Positions 25,720 through 34,437 of a stretch of 64,000 nt of DNA are shown here, in pieces. The translations under genes were made by a program, and so were the position numbers. Each line of letters starts with the position of its first letter. Within the stretch, counting starts at the first letter, position 1. This DNA is from Flavobacterium fontis. Its GTDB lineage: Bacteria > Bacteroidota > Bacteroidia > Flavobacteriales > Flavobacteriaceae. The notes under the pieces were generated by a model. The model was not told the origin of the DNA and searched no databases. It saw only the letters and a list, made by a program, of their open reading frames with translations. The stretch is from NCBI RefSeq assembly GCF_900129405.1, contig NZ_FQVQ01000003.1:62001-126000 (forward strand), given 5' to 3'.

Positions 25720-25727
25720 CAAAAATA
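25720..25727 (-). promoter_or_regulatory. -7 box of acpP
   Basis: TATTTTTG on the minus strand about 30 bp before the start codon, matching TAnnTTTG. No clear -33 element. Confidence 0.5.
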
Positions 25728-25850
25728 AAAAACTTTATTTTATTTCAGCATTTTGATTTACAAATGTTACCACGAAGGTAATAAATTATTTTAACAAACC
25801 TTTTACGGTAGTTGAATTATCTCGTCATTTATTCGTTTTTTTGTAGGCGG

Positions 25851-25858
25851 TATTTTTG
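25851..25858 (+). promoter_or_regulatory. -7 box of purN
   Basis: TATTTTTG about 20 bp before the ATG at 25880, matching TAnnTTTG. It excludes the in-frame TTG at 25856 as start. Confidence 0.5.
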
Positions 25859-25879
25859 TCGAAAAACACAACCCGTTTT

Positions 25880-26452
25880 ATGTCCAAAATTGTTCTATTT
25901 GCCTCGGGAGAAGGCACCAATGCTGTGGCGATTATCAAGCATTTTCAAGCAAAAGCTATCGGTTCAGTGGTGGCCGTTTTTTGCAATAATCCGCAAGCGG
26001 GGGTGTTGCAACGCGCGAACGATTTAGGCGTTCCCACCGTGTTGTTTGGACGGCAAGATCTTGAAGAGGGCAAAGTGCTACAACAGTTGCAAACGTTTGC
26101 CCCCGATTGGATTGTACTGGCGGGATTTCTGTGGAAGTTTCCCGAAGCGATTTTGGATGTTTTTCCCAACGTGATCAATATTCATCCCGCTTTGTTACCC
26201 AAATTTGGAGGGAAAGGCATGTACGGCAAACATGTTCATGAAGCGGTATTGGGGCAGGGTGAGACGGTAACCGGCATTACAATTCACTATGTCAACGCAC
26301 ATTATGACGAGGGTGCGATTATCGCTCAGTTTGAAACTTCGATTGCCGATTGTACCACCGCAGCGTGTATTGCCGCCAAGGTTCATGCCCTCGAACAAGA
26401 ACATTTCCCCAACGTGATTGAACAACTTCTTCATGCCCAACTAAACTCATAA
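25880..26452 (+). CDS. purN: phosphoribosylglycinamide formyltransferase
   Basis: A 190-residue enzyme of purine synthesis that transfers formyl from 10-formyltetrahydrofolate to GAR. The nucleotide-binding start (KIVLFASGEGTNAVAI) and the catalytic Asn/His/Asp set (VINIHPALLPKFGG, GITIHYVNAHYDEGAII) are present. It lies divergent from acpP, the usual flavobacterial arrangement. A block of ATAATTC tandem repeats separates it from rnhA. Confidence 0.94.
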   Translation: MSKIVLFASGEGTNAVAIIKHFQAKAIGSVVAVFCNNPQAGVLQRANDLGVPTVLFGRQDLEEGKVLQQLQTFAPDWIVLAGFLWKFPEAILDVFPNVINIHPALLPKFGGKGMYGKHVHEAVLGQGETVTGITIHYVNAHYDEGAIIAQFETSIADCTTAACIAAKVHALEQEHFPNVIEQLLHAQLNS

Positions 26453-26494
26453 TTCATAATTCATAACTCATAATTCATAATTCATAATTCATAA
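26447..26494. repeat. tandem CATAATT repeat block
   Basis: About six imperfect copies of an eight-base unit (TCATAATT/TCATAACT). A similar shorter block is at about 46234-46268. Confidence 0.75.
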
Positions 26495-26503
26495 TTTTTT
26501 TAG

Positions 26504-26980
26504 ATGCATCAAATTCACTTGTACACTGACGGCGCAGCCAAAGGAAATCCCGGTAACGGTGGGTACGGTGTGGTTTTGGAGCAAGTAGGTACAGGCTATC
26601 GCAAAGAGTTTTATGAAGGATTTCGCCTAACGACCAACAACCGGATGGAATTGCTGGCTGTGATTGTGGGTTTGGAAAAGTTAAAACAACCGGGCATGTC
26701 GGTATTGGTAGTCTCGGACAGTAAGTATGTGGTCGATGCCGTTGAAAAAGGTTGGGTAATGGGTTGGGAAAAAAAGGGATTCCAAGGCAAGAAAAACCCC
26801 GATTTATGGAGGCGTTTTTTAAAAGTATATCGCCAGCATAAAGTCGATTTTCAATGGGTAAAAGGCCACAATAACCATCCGCAAAACGAGCGTTGCGATC
26901 AATTGGCGGTCATGGCATCCATGCAAACAAATTTGTCAGTAGACGCCTATTACGAGTCGCAAGAAGATGCTTTGTTTTAA
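26504..26980 (+). CDS. rnhA: ribonuclease HI
   Basis: A 158-residue endonuclease that cuts RNA in RNA-DNA hybrids. The four catalytic acids can be placed: Asp9 (YTDGAAKGNPG), Glu49 (RMELLAV), Asp72 (VVSDSKYV) and Asp132 (NERCDQLA), with His122 in the GHNNHPQNE loop. The length and order are typical. The ATG at 26504 follows the tandem-repeat block. Confidence 0.96.
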   Translation: MHQIHLYTDGAAKGNPGNGGYGVVLEQVGTGYRKEFYEGFRLTTNNRMELLAVIVGLEKLKQPGMSVLVVSDSKYVVDAVEKGWVMGWEKKGFQGKKNPDLWRRFLKVYRQHKVDFQWVKGHNNHPQNERCDQLAVMASMQTNLSVDAYYESQEDALF

Positions 26981-27074
26981 AGTATTCGCTTTTAATGCTG
27001 CCTCAAACAATCCCAAATTTAAAGTTAAAGAAAACCGTTTTCATCCGTTTTCAGCGTATTTTTATAAGAAAACT

Positions 27075-29120
27075 ATGAAACGACTTTTACTCCTCTGTTG
27101 GGGCTTGGTATTCATTGCGTCTTCAGCTAAAGCCCAAGATTTTATTACCACTTGGCGAATCATCAATAATTCATCGTTTATTGCCTTTGGCGCTGAAACC
27201 GTGGGTCCTGTGAATTATTCTTGGCAAACCTTACCCCCAGCGGCACCTGCTTCTGGGTCGGGCACTTTTACGGGGCCGAATGTCACTATCTCAGGATTGC
27301 CCATTACGGGTTCCATTCGTTTGACGATTCAACCACAAAACTTTCGGCGAATAGTCAATAATGCCACATTTAATTTTTCGTATACTCTAGAAAACATCAA
27401 TCAATGGGGCGCTGTGCCGTGGACCAGTATGGAAAATGCTTTCCGTTTTTATCCCGAATTGCAAGTTAGCGCTATTGATTTTCCAAATTTGACCAACGTA
27501 ACCAGTATGGCGGGAATGTTTGAAGGTTGTTTTGCGCTCAACTCTCCTTTCAATATTAATTTTTGGAATATTTCAAATGTAACCAACCTCTCACGGATGT
27601 TTAAAGACTGTCAGAATTTTAATCAGGCCTTGAGTTTGTGGAATACTTCGAATGTCACGGATATGTCGAGTTTGTTTGAAAATGCAATAGTGTTCAATCA
27701 AAATATAGGCAATTGGAATACCGCGAATGTGACTTCGTTTCGTCGGATGTTTAAGGCTGCAGTTGAGTTTAATCGCAATATTGGTAACTGGAATACGGGC
27801 AATGTGACCGATATGTCCGAAATGTTTTCCGTTCTAGAATTTGCTAGTTTTCCTACGCAGTTTAATCAAAATATTGCCAATTGGAATACTGCGAATGTGA
27901 CTACAATGGCAGGGATGTTTTATGGAGCCTCTTTTTTTAATCAAAACATTAGTAACTGGAACACCTCCAATGTGACCGATATGTCGGATATGTTTCGGGA
28001 TGCCAATGCCTTTAATCAAAACATTGGGAACTGGGATACGTCTAATGTGACTACGATGGCACGCATGTTTCAAAATGATTTATTTAATCTTGTCCCTGAA
28101 AATTTTGCCTTTAACAATGGCGGAAGTCCATCCATTCAAAATTGGAATACGTCCAATGTTATCGATATGTCGGGCATGTTTTCAAGAGCGGCAAATTTTA
28201 ATTTTTCATTAGGGAATTGGGTTTTAAATCCGAATGTCGTTTTGGTGAATATGTTGGATCGCTCGGGTTTAGATTGCGAAAGTTATACCCAAACCTTGCT
28301 AGCATGGAATGCCAATCCGAATACCCCTAACAATAAGATATTGGGCGCCACATTCATGTCCTACGGTCCAGAAGCTATTCCAGCCATAACCAATTTGGTA
28401 GTCAACAAAGGTTGGGGTTTTTCTGGGCATGATTTTTTCTCTGTCACGCCCGAGTTTTCGTTGGATACTACTTACTGCGAAGGCGATGTGATTCCGGCGT
28501 TACCTCTCGTGTCAGAAAATGGGATAACAGGCACATGGAGTCCAGCGCTCAACAATACCCAAACTACGACTTACACTTTTGTGCCCAACAACGGTCAATG
28601 TGCTACAACGCTTTCGACAACGCTTACAATAGTTCCTGTAGTCACACCATCGGGGGAGGCCAATCCGTTAGTACCAGCGGGAAGTACTTTAAATGAATTG
28701 GTGATAACTCCTGCCAATGTGCTTTGGTATGCGAGTTTACAAGACGCGCAATCGGGGAATAATTCGTTGCCCTTAAGCACGTTGTTGGTCGACGGGGCTA
28801 CTTATTATGCGGTGGCGGTTAATTCAGGATGTCGAAGTGAGCCTTTTGCTGTAACCGTATCTTTTTCTTTGGATGTTGCCTCGTCATTGTTTACGGGTTT
28901 TTCTTTTCAGCCCAATCCGGTAACGACGTTGGTAACGGTAGCCAATGCGACTGCTTTGGAGCACTTGGAAGTGTATAACTATTTGGGACAAAAAGTTCGC
29001 GTTTATCCGATCCATCAAGAATCTGCGGTTTTGGACATGAGCGGATTAGAACCCGGAGTTTATCTGGTCAAAGTCTATGTTGATCAAGCCGTCAAAACGC
29101 TAAAAATGCTCAAAAAATAG
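27075..29120 (+). CDS. BspA-like (DUF285) surface protein with type IX sorting domain
   Basis: A 681-residue exported protein. It has a signal peptide (LLLLCWGLVFIASSAKAQ), then from about residue 100 to 420 roughly ten BspA/DUF285-type repeats built on FNQNIGNWNTSNVTDMSxMF, then a beta-sandwich region, and a final 75-residue C-terminal domain (FSFQPNPV ... LEHLEVYNYLGQKV ... GLEPGVYLVKV) of the type A sorting signals recognised by type IX secretion. It is therefore probably a cell-surface or secreted adhesin-like protein. The start at 27075 is set by the signal peptide; the open frame extends back into rnhA. Confidence 0.87.
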   Translation: MKRLLLLCWGLVFIASSAKAQDFITTWRIINNSSFIAFGAETVGPVNYSWQTLPPAAPASGSGTFTGPNVTISGLPITGSIRLTIQPQNFRRIVNNATFNFSYTLENINQWGAVPWTSMENAFRFYPELQVSAIDFPNLTNVTSMAGMFEGCFALNSPFNINFWNISNVTNLSRMFKDCQNFNQALSLWNTSNVTDMSSLFENAIVFNQNIGNWNTANVTSFRRMFKAAVEFNRNIGNWNTGNVTDMSEMFSVLEFASFPTQFNQNIANWNTANVTTMAGMFYGASFFNQNISNWNTSNVTDMSDMFRDANAFNQNIGNWDTSNVTTMARMFQNDLFNLVPENFAFNNGGSPSIQNWNTSNVIDMSGMFSRAANFNFSLGNWVLNPNVVLVNMLDRSGLDCESYTQTLLAWNANPNTPNNKILGATFMSYGPEAIPAITNLVVNKGWGFSGHDFFSVTPEFSLDTTYCEGDVIPALPLVSENGITGTWSPALNNTQTTTYTFVPNNGQCATTLSTTLTIVPVVTPSGEANPLVPAGSTLNELVITPANVLWYASLQDAQSGNNSLPLSTLLVDGATYYAVAVNSGCRSEPFAVTVSFSLDVASSLFTGFSFQPNPVTTLVTVANATALEHLEVYNYLGQKVRVYPIHQESAVLDMSGLEPGVYLVKVYVDQAVKTLKMLKK

Positions 29121-29158
29121 TGGTGATTCAACCCAATTCAGGATGACGCCCGTGCGTT

Positions 29159-29494
29159 TTACCTAGTCGTTGGATTGGTTTTGTTTTGTTTCAAAAGGGC
29201 ATTGTATTCCTCCAAAAGTAGGATGTATTTCATTTTCCAATAGTCTACTGTTTCCTCCTCGGGGTATTCTTGAGGGGGCTCGTGGACGATTTTGGGATAC
29301 ATTTCTTTGATTTCTTGGGTAAAATCGTGATGGATGATTTTGCCGATGATGAGGATGGTATCGATAGTGACATTTTTTTGCTCAAACATTTGATAAAACC
29401 AACGTCGGCTTTTTCCCATCTGTTTTGCTATAGCACTGATAGGCATGCCGCTTTGGTAAATCGCATTTTTGATTATTTCTCCCCGGTGTTCCAT
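29159..29494 (-). CDS. small helix-turn-helix protein
   Basis: A 111-residue protein with an N-terminal helix-turn-helix (residues 8-40: IKNAIYQSGMPISAIAKQMG followed by RRWFYQMFEQ), comparable to XRE-type domains, and a C-terminal acidic and coiled segment (YWKMKYILLLEEYNALLKQ). It is probably a DNA-binding regulator; no target is evident. It is divergent from a candidate small RNA region and the PfkB gene. Confidence 0.7.
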   Translation of the reverse strand: MEHRGEIIKNAIYQSGMPISAIAKQMGKSRRWFYQMFEQKNVTIDTILIIGKIIHHDFTQEIKEMYPKIVHEPPQEYPEEETVDYWKMKYILLLEEYNALLKQNKTNPTTR

Positions 29495-29579
29495 CCCTGC
29501 AAAGTTTTACACTTATGTGGGAAAAATATTTCTCAAAAATTTCTCAGATGTGTGTATTTTTTCGTAAGTTAGCTCAAGA

Positions 29580-29723
29580 AAATGGATTATTTCAAAAATA
29601 CTTACCGCATGGGCCTTTTCGGAGGTGCAATAGGTCGTGTTTTTACACGGTAGTTTTCAAGACTAACGACTTGAGGACTATAATTCGAAAGTGACGCAAC
29701 CCGGTTTAGGCCGGGTTTTTTTT
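29580..29723 (+). ncRNA. candidate structured small RNA
   Basis: About 140 bases without an open frame hold two neat hairpins, CGTGT-TTTT-ACACG (about 29635-29649) and TCAAG-ACTAACGA-CTTGA (about 29657-29674), and end in a strong terminator at 29698-29723. No consensus promoter is obvious. It could be an independent RNA or the 3' end of a longer leader. The rest of 29495-29814 is promoter sequence for the flanking genes. Confidence 0.35.
29698..29723 (+). terminator. intrinsic terminator
   Basis: Stem AACCCGG/CCGGGTT with a six-base loop followed by eight T. No protein-coding gene on this strand precedes it within 500 bp, which points to a non-coding transcript. Confidence 0.8.
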
Positions 29724-29782
29724 ATGAAAAAATTATACCTCTTCATTTACATGAGAAGTTTTATTCTTATGATATGAATACG

Positions 29783-29790
29783 TATCTTTG
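29783..29790 (+). promoter_or_regulatory. -7 box of the PfkB kinase gene
   Basis: TATCTTTG, matching TAnnTTTG, 24 bp before the ATG at 29815. Confidence 0.5.
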
Positions 29791-29814
29791 CGCCTTTATT
29801 CTAAAAACGAGTTC

Positions 29815-30738
29815 ATGAACAAGCTTTTAATCGTGGGAACTGTGGCTTTTGATGCAATCGAAACGCCCTTTGGAAAAACCGACAAAATATTAGGTGGCGC
29901 TGGAACCTTTATCGGGTTATCGGCCTCGCATTTTAATCTACAATCCGCAATTGTTTCCGTGGTGGGTGATGATTTTCCACAAGATTATTTGGATTTATTG
30001 ACGGCGCGAAACATTGATATTTCTGGATTGGAAATTGTGCAAGGCGGCAAAACGTTCTTCTGGAGCGGCCGTTACCACAATGATATGAATTCCCGCGATA
30101 CCTTGGCTACCGAGCTCAACGTATTGGCTGATTTCAATCCTATTGTTCCCGATAACTTTAAAGACGCTGAAGTGGTGATGTTGGGCAATTTGCATCCTTT
30201 GGTACAAACGGGTGTTTTAAATCAATTGACCGCAAAACCTAAGTTGGTCGTATTGGACACCATGAATTTCTGGATGGACTGTGCGTTACCCGAGTTGATG
30301 GAGGTGATTAAGCGCGTTGACGTGATTACTATTAACGATGAGGAAGCCCGTCAATTGTCGGGAGAGTATTCGCTAGTCAAAGCAGCGGCCAAAATCCATG
30401 CAATGGGACCAAAATATGTGGTGATTAAAAAAGGCGAACATGGAGCGTTGTTGTTCCATAACGAACATATTTTCTTTGCGCCTGCCTTGCCTTTGGCCGA
30501 CGTGTTTGATCCCACAGGAGCGGGCGATACCTTTGCAGGTGGATTTGCAGGCTATGTGGCACAACAAGGGGACACTTCTTTTGAAACGTTAAAAACGGCC
30601 ATCATTCAAGGATCCAATTTGGCTTCCTTTTGTGTAGAGCAATTTGGAACGGAGCGAATGGTGCGACTTACCAAAGAAGAAGTGGCCGAGCGCTTGAAAC
30701 AATTTAAAGCACTCACCCAATTTGAAATAGAATTATAG
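29815..30738 (+). CDS. PfkB family sugar kinase
   Basis: A 307-residue kinase of the ribokinase/PfkB family. The ATP-binding and catalytic-base motif DPTGAGDTFAGGF is at about residues 235-247 and a glycine-rich N-terminal motif (GGAGTFIGL) at about 28-36. The substrate is not determinable; the flavobacterial members next to a PurF-like gene have no assigned substrate. A terminator directly follows, so co-transcription with the PurF-like gene is unlikely. Confidence 0.88.
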   Translation: MNKLLIVGTVAFDAIETPFGKTDKILGGAGTFIGLSASHFNLQSAIVSVVGDDFPQDYLDLLTARNIDISGLEIVQGGKTFFWSGRYHNDMNSRDTLATELNVLADFNPIVPDNFKDAEVVMLGNLHPLVQTGVLNQLTAKPKLVVLDTMNFWMDCALPELMEVIKRVDVITINDEEARQLSGEYSLVKAAAKIHAMGPKYVVIKKGEHGALLFHNEHIFFAPALPLADVFDPTGAGDTFAGGFAGYVAQQGDTSFETLKTAIIQGSNLASFCVEQFGTERMVRLTKEEVAERLKQFKALTQFEIEL

Positions 30739-30745
30739 TAACTTT

Positions 30746-30771
30746 ATGCCTCGAAATTTCGGGGCATTTTT
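30746..30771 (+). terminator. intrinsic terminator of the PfkB gene
   Basis: ATGCCTCGA/TCGGGGCAT stem followed by a T run, 7 bp past the stop. Confidence 0.7.
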
Positions 30772-30869
30772 GTTTACTACAATCATAGAAGTTCCGAGAA
30801 TTTCATTGGTTTTCAGAACACTAAACCCCAACAACACACAACAACACAAACTCAACACAACTACCATTT

Positions 30870-32768
30870 ATGAGTGATGCCGTAAAACACGAATGTGGAA
30901 TTGCACTCTTACGGTTGAAAAAACCGTTGGAGTATTACAAACAAAAATACGGTTCGGCTTTTTATGGGGTACAAAAAATGTACTTACTCATGGAAAAGCA
31001 ACACAACCGTGGCCAAGACGGTGCCGGATTTGCCTCGATCAAGTTTGATGTGGCTCCTGGCGAACGCTACATCAGTCGTATTCGTTCCAATGACGCGCAA
31101 CCGATACAAGACGTCTTTGCCCAAATCAATCAGCGAATTTCCAACGATTTAGCAGCACATCCCGACAAAGCCGATGACGTAGCTTGGCAAAAAGCCACCA
31201 TCCCCTATATTGGCGAATTGTTTCTGGGGCATGTGCGTTATGGAACGTTTGGCAAGAACAGTATCGAGAGTGTACATCCTTTTTTGCGTCAAAACAACTG
31301 GATGCACCGGAATTTGATCGTCGCTGGGAATTTCAATATGACCAATGTTACCGAGCTCTTTGCTAGTTTGGTCGAGTTGGGGCAACATCCCAAAGAGATG
31401 GCCGATACGGTAACGGTTATGGAAAAAATTGGTCATTTCCTGGATGATGAGGTTACCGATTTGTATTTGGAATGCAAAAACGAAGGCTTGTCCAAACGTG
31501 AAGCTTCGCCAGTCATCGCCGAACGACTCAATATACAACGCATTTTAAAACGCGCTTCCAAAGGTTGGGATGGCGGTTATGCTATGGCGGGATTGTTTGG
31601 CCATGGGGATGCTTTTGTCTTGCGCGATCCTGCAGGAATTCGTCCTGCCTTTTTTTACGAAGACGATGAAGTGGTCGTTGTGGCCTCAGAGCGGCCCGTG
31701 ATTCAAACCGTATTTAATGTAGCCTTCGAATCGGTTCAGGAATTACAACCGGGTCATGCCTTAATCATCAAGAAAAATGGGACGGTTACATCGGAGTCTA
31801 TTATACCGGCGGTTGAAAAAAGAGCCTGTTCGTTTGAGCGGATTTATTTCTCTCGCGGGAGTGATGCAGCCATTTATCAAGAGCGAAAAGCCTTGGGGAA
31901 ACTTGTTTTACCCGATGTGTTGGAATCCATTCAAAACGATACCGATAACACTGTTTTTTCATACATTCCCAACACGGCCGAAACCTCCTTTTTTGGAATG
32001 GTAGAAGCGGCCAATGACTTTTTAAACCAACGTAAAAATCAATACATACTCGATAACCGTAAAACGCTAACAAAGGAAAAGTTGGAAGAGATTTTAGCGG
32101 TCAAAATTCGCACCGAAAAAATTGCTATCAAAGATGCCAAGTTACGCACTTTTATTACGGAGGACAGTAGTCGTGATGATTTGGTGGCCCACGTCTATGA
32201 TGTGACCTACGGTGTGATCCAACCCAGTGATAATTTGGTAATCATCGACGATAGTATCGTGCGTGGAACGACCTTGAAAAATAGTATTCTCCGTATGATG
32301 GATCGTTTGAATCCGAAAAAGATTGTTGTGGTATCGTCGGCCCCACAAATTCGCTATCCCGATTGTTACGGAATTGATATGGCCAAGTTAGAAGGCTTGG
32401 TTGCTTTTCAGGCGGCGATAGCTCTTTTGAAGGAACGCGGGCAATATGATGTTGTAGACACAGTTTACCAACAATGTAAAGCACAAGAAGGAAAGCCCGA
32501 TGCGGAGATTGTAAATCATGTGAAAACAATCTATTCGCTATTTAGCGATAAAGAGATTTCAAAAAAGATAGTTGAGCTATTGAAGCCAGAGGGAATTCAT
32601 GCAGAAGTTGATATTATTTTCCAATCGGTTGATAACCTACATGAGGCTTGTCCGGAGCATGTAGGCGACTGGTATTTTACGGGAGATTATCCCACGCCAG
32701 GGGGCAACCGCGTGGTGAATAGGGCATTTATGAATTTTTATGAAGGTAAAGACGCACGGGCTTACTAA
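30870..32768 (+). CDS. amidophosphoribosyltransferase-like protein (long form)
   Basis: A 632-residue protein with an N-terminal class II glutamine amidotransferase domain whose nucleophile would be Cys9 after removal of a short propeptide (MSDAVKHEC-GIALL), and a C-terminal phosphoribosyltransferase domain with the PRPP-binding loop VIIDDSIVRGTTLKNSI. This is the PurF architecture, but about 120 residues longer than classical PurF, with inserts in both halves and a C-terminal extension. It may be the committed enzyme of purine synthesis or a paralogue; the window cannot decide. It precedes the tandem small RNA genes. Confidence 0.82.
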   Translation: MSDAVKHECGIALLRLKKPLEYYKQKYGSAFYGVQKMYLLMEKQHNRGQDGAGFASIKFDVAPGERYISRIRSNDAQPIQDVFAQINQRISNDLAAHPDKADDVAWQKATIPYIGELFLGHVRYGTFGKNSIESVHPFLRQNNWMHRNLIVAGNFNMTNVTELFASLVELGQHPKEMADTVTVMEKIGHFLDDEVTDLYLECKNEGLSKREASPVIAERLNIQRILKRASKGWDGGYAMAGLFGHGDAFVLRDPAGIRPAFFYEDDEVVVVASERPVIQTVFNVAFESVQELQPGHALIIKKNGTVTSESIIPAVEKRACSFERIYFSRGSDAAIYQERKALGKLVLPDVLESIQNDTDNTVFSYIPNTAETSFFGMVEAANDFLNQRKNQYILDNRKTLTKEKLEEILAVKIRTEKIAIKDAKLRTFITEDSSRDDLVAHVYDVTYGVIQPSDNLVIIDDSIVRGTTLKNSILRMMDRLNPKKIVVVSSAPQIRYPDCYGIDMAKLEGLVAFQAAIALLKERGQYDVVDTVYQQCKAQEGKPDAEIVNHVKTIYSLFSDKEISKKIVELLKPEGIHAEVDIIFQSVDNLHEACPEHVGDWYFTGDYPTPGGNRVVNRAFMNFYEGKDARAY

Positions 32769-32821
32769 AATTCTGAAAAACATGCATTTTATCGATTTTT
32801 ATGGTTATTCATCAATAATAT

Positions 32822-32853
32822 TTTGAATCACCTCAAAGGCAGGTATATATTTG
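32822..32853 (+). promoter_or_regulatory. promoter of candidate sRNA 1
   Basis: TTTG at 32822-32825, 20 bp spacer, TATATTTG at 32846-32853: a consensus Bacteroidota promoter. Confidence 0.75.
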
Positions 32854-32857
32854 GATC

Positions 32858-32930
32858 ACCATAGCATTAGTAGGTTAAGTTTATGGTAGATTTGGGGCAA
32901 AAAGGGTGAAAGTTTACTTTCACCTTTTTT
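32858..32930 (+). ncRNA. candidate small RNA 1 of a tandem pair
   Basis: About 73 nt after a consensus promoter. A 5' hairpin (ACCATA ... TATGGT) is followed by an unpaired GATTTGGGGCAAAAAGG and a terminator stem GGTGAAAG-TTTA-CTTTCACC with six T. From TAGTAGGTTAAG to CAAAAAGG it is identical to the second copy 200 bp downstream. No open frame. Confidence 0.7.
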
Positions 32931-33016
32931 ATTTTCTACAAATTTCAGTGCATTCCCTTTCAAAACGCATTCATCTACCCTTTTTTATTGCTGTTTAGCT
33001 TATTTTTTAAGAAACG

Positions 33017-33048
33017 TTTGGGTTTCCCTACCGATATTGTTAACTTTG
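33017..33048 (+). promoter_or_regulatory. promoter of candidate sRNA 2
   Basis: TTTG at 33017-33020, 20 bp spacer, TAACTTTG at 33041-33048: same geometry as the promoter of sRNA 1 but a different spacer sequence. Confidence 0.75.
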
Positions 33049-33052
33049 TTCT

Positions 33053-33127
33053 ACCATAGAATTTAGTAGGTTAAGTTTATGGTAGATTTGGGGCAAAAAG
33101 GCGTTCGTATCCACGAACGTCTTTTTT
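33053..33127 (+). ncRNA. candidate small RNA 2 of a tandem pair
   Basis: About 75 nt with the same 5' hairpin (CTACCATA ... TATGGTAG) and the same 38-base segment as sRNA 1, but a different terminator stem (GGCGTTCGT/ACGAACGTC) and T run. The stem sequence differs while the form is kept, and both copies have their own promoter. The 32769-33185 gap is otherwise taken up by promoters and terminators. Confidence 0.7.
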
Positions 33128-33132
33128 AGTAT

Positions 33133-33168
33133 AAAAAAACCCGATTGAGCATTCAATCGGGTTTTTGT
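33133..33168. terminator. bidirectional terminator between sRNA 2 and superoxide dismutase
   Basis: ACCCGATTGA/TCAATCGGGT stem flanked by A and T runs; serves the convergent superoxide dismutase gene on the minus strand. Confidence 0.8.
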
Positions 33169-33185
33169 TTCGTGTTGTGTACGAA

Positions 33186-33794
33186 TTATTTTTCAGTAGC
33201 GTAAAGGCGTGCCACTTCGGTCCAATTGATTACATTGAAAAAGGCCTCAATATAATCGGGACGTCTGTTTTGGTAGTTCAGGTAATACGCGTGTTCCCAT
33301 ACATCCATGCCTAAGATGGGCATTCCACCGCATCCTACTTCTGGCATCAATGGGTTGTCTTGATTCGGGGTAGCACACACTTCCAATTTACCTCCTTTTT
33401 GCACACAAAGCCATGCCCAGCCGGAACCAAATTGGGTAGCGCCCGCCTTAGCGAATTTGGCTTTGAATTCGTCAAACGATCCAAAGTCGCGGTCAATGGC
33501 TTCGGCCAATTCCCCTGTTGGTTTTCCACCTCCTCCAGGAGTCATAATACGCCAAAAAAGGTTGTGGTTATAAAATCCACCACCATTGTTGCGAACGGCA
33601 GCGTTTTTCATATCCAAATTAATCAATAGGTTTTCAATGGTTTTTCCTTCCCAATCTGTACCCGCAATGGCTGCGTTTAGGTTGGTGGTATACGCATTGT
33701 GATGTTTACTATGGTGAATTTCCATAGTACGGGCATCAATATGAGGCTCCAATGCATCGTAAGCATAGGGTAATTGTGGTAATTCAAATGCCAT
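33186..33794 (-). CDS. sodA: superoxide dismutase (Fe/Mn family)
   Basis: A 202-residue enzyme that dismutates superoxide. Metal-ligand regions are visible: His27 in [12 protein letters not shown], the second His in FYNHNLFW, and Asp and His in [18 protein letters not shown]. There is no signal peptide, so it is cytoplasmic. The metal (Fe, Mn or cambialistic) cannot be settled by eye, so the symbol is provisional. Confidence 0.94.
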   Translation of the reverse strand: MAFELPQLPYAYDALEPHIDARTMEIHHSKHHNAYTTNLNAAIAGTDWEGKTIENLLINLDMKNAAVRNNGGGFYNHNLFWRIMTPGGGGKPTGELAEAIDRDFGSFDEFKAKFAKAGATQFGSGWAWLCVQKGGKLEVCATPNQDNPLMPEVGCGGMPILGMDVWEHAYYLNYQNRRPDYIEAFFNVINWTEVARLYATEK

Positions 33795-33903
33795 AACTAT
33801 TTTGTTTAAAGGATTATTTAATTGACCTCAAATTTATACATTTAACTTCGGAATAGAAAATACTATTTTTCAATTTTACCATAGGTTTAACGTATCGTTT
33901 TTT

Positions 33904-34437
33904 ATGTCTATTTCACTACAACCCGCTCGTTTGGAGGGCGAAAAGGTGTATACCGTACCTTTGCTTCCAGCCCATTTTGAATCGCTGTACGCAGTAGCTT
34001 CCGATCCTTTGGTTTGGGCGCAACATCCGAATCCCAACCGCTACCAACGAAGTGTTTTTCAAACCTATTTCGAAGGCGCCATAGAATCCCAAGGAGCCTT
34101 GTTGGTTCTGGATAAACAAACCCATTTGGTCGTTGGATGCAGCCGATTTTACGCCTATAATTTGGAGCAAAAATCAATCCTAATTGGCTATACATTTATA
34201 GGAAGAACCTATTGGGGCCAGGGCTATAACGCCGATTTAAAGCAACTTATGTTGGATTACATATTCCAATATGTCGATACCGTTTACTTTCATGTGGGCG
34301 CCGAGAATATTCGCTCCCAAAAAGCCATGGAGAAAATAGGTGCGGTGAAAATTGATGAAATTCAAATAGCGTATTATGGGGAGGTAGAAAAGACTAACTT
34401 TGTGTATCAAATTCAACGTCCTAACCCAGTTTCATGA
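33904..34437 (+). CDS. GNAT family N-acetyltransferase
   Basis: A 177-residue acetyltransferase of the RimJ/RimL-like GNAT group: IGYTFIGRTYWGQGYNADLKQLML carries the acetyl-CoA-binding region, and FHVGAENIRSQKAMEKIGAV is the following conserved segment. The substrate is unknown. Its stop overlaps the AddA-like start by 4 bp (ATGA), so the two are coupled, though no functional link is apparent. Confidence 0.88.
   Translation: MSISLQPARLEGEKVYTVPLLPAHFESLYAVASDPLVWAQHPNPNRYQRSVFQTYFEGAIESQGALLVLDKQTHLVVGCSRFYAYNLEQKSILIGYTFIGRTYWGQGYNADLKQLMLDYIFQYVDTVYFHVGAENIRSQKAMEKIGAVKIDEIQIAYYGEVEKTNFVYQIQRPNPVS

Noticed and set aside
26447..26494. Tandem repeat block as a regulatory element of rnhA
   Set aside because: A similar block occurs at about 46234 with no common neighbour, so it looks like a simple-sequence expansion.
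29635..29690. tRNA-like sequence
   Set aside because: A TTCGAA string is present but there is no T-arm consensus, no acceptor stem pairing and no CCA-adjacent end.
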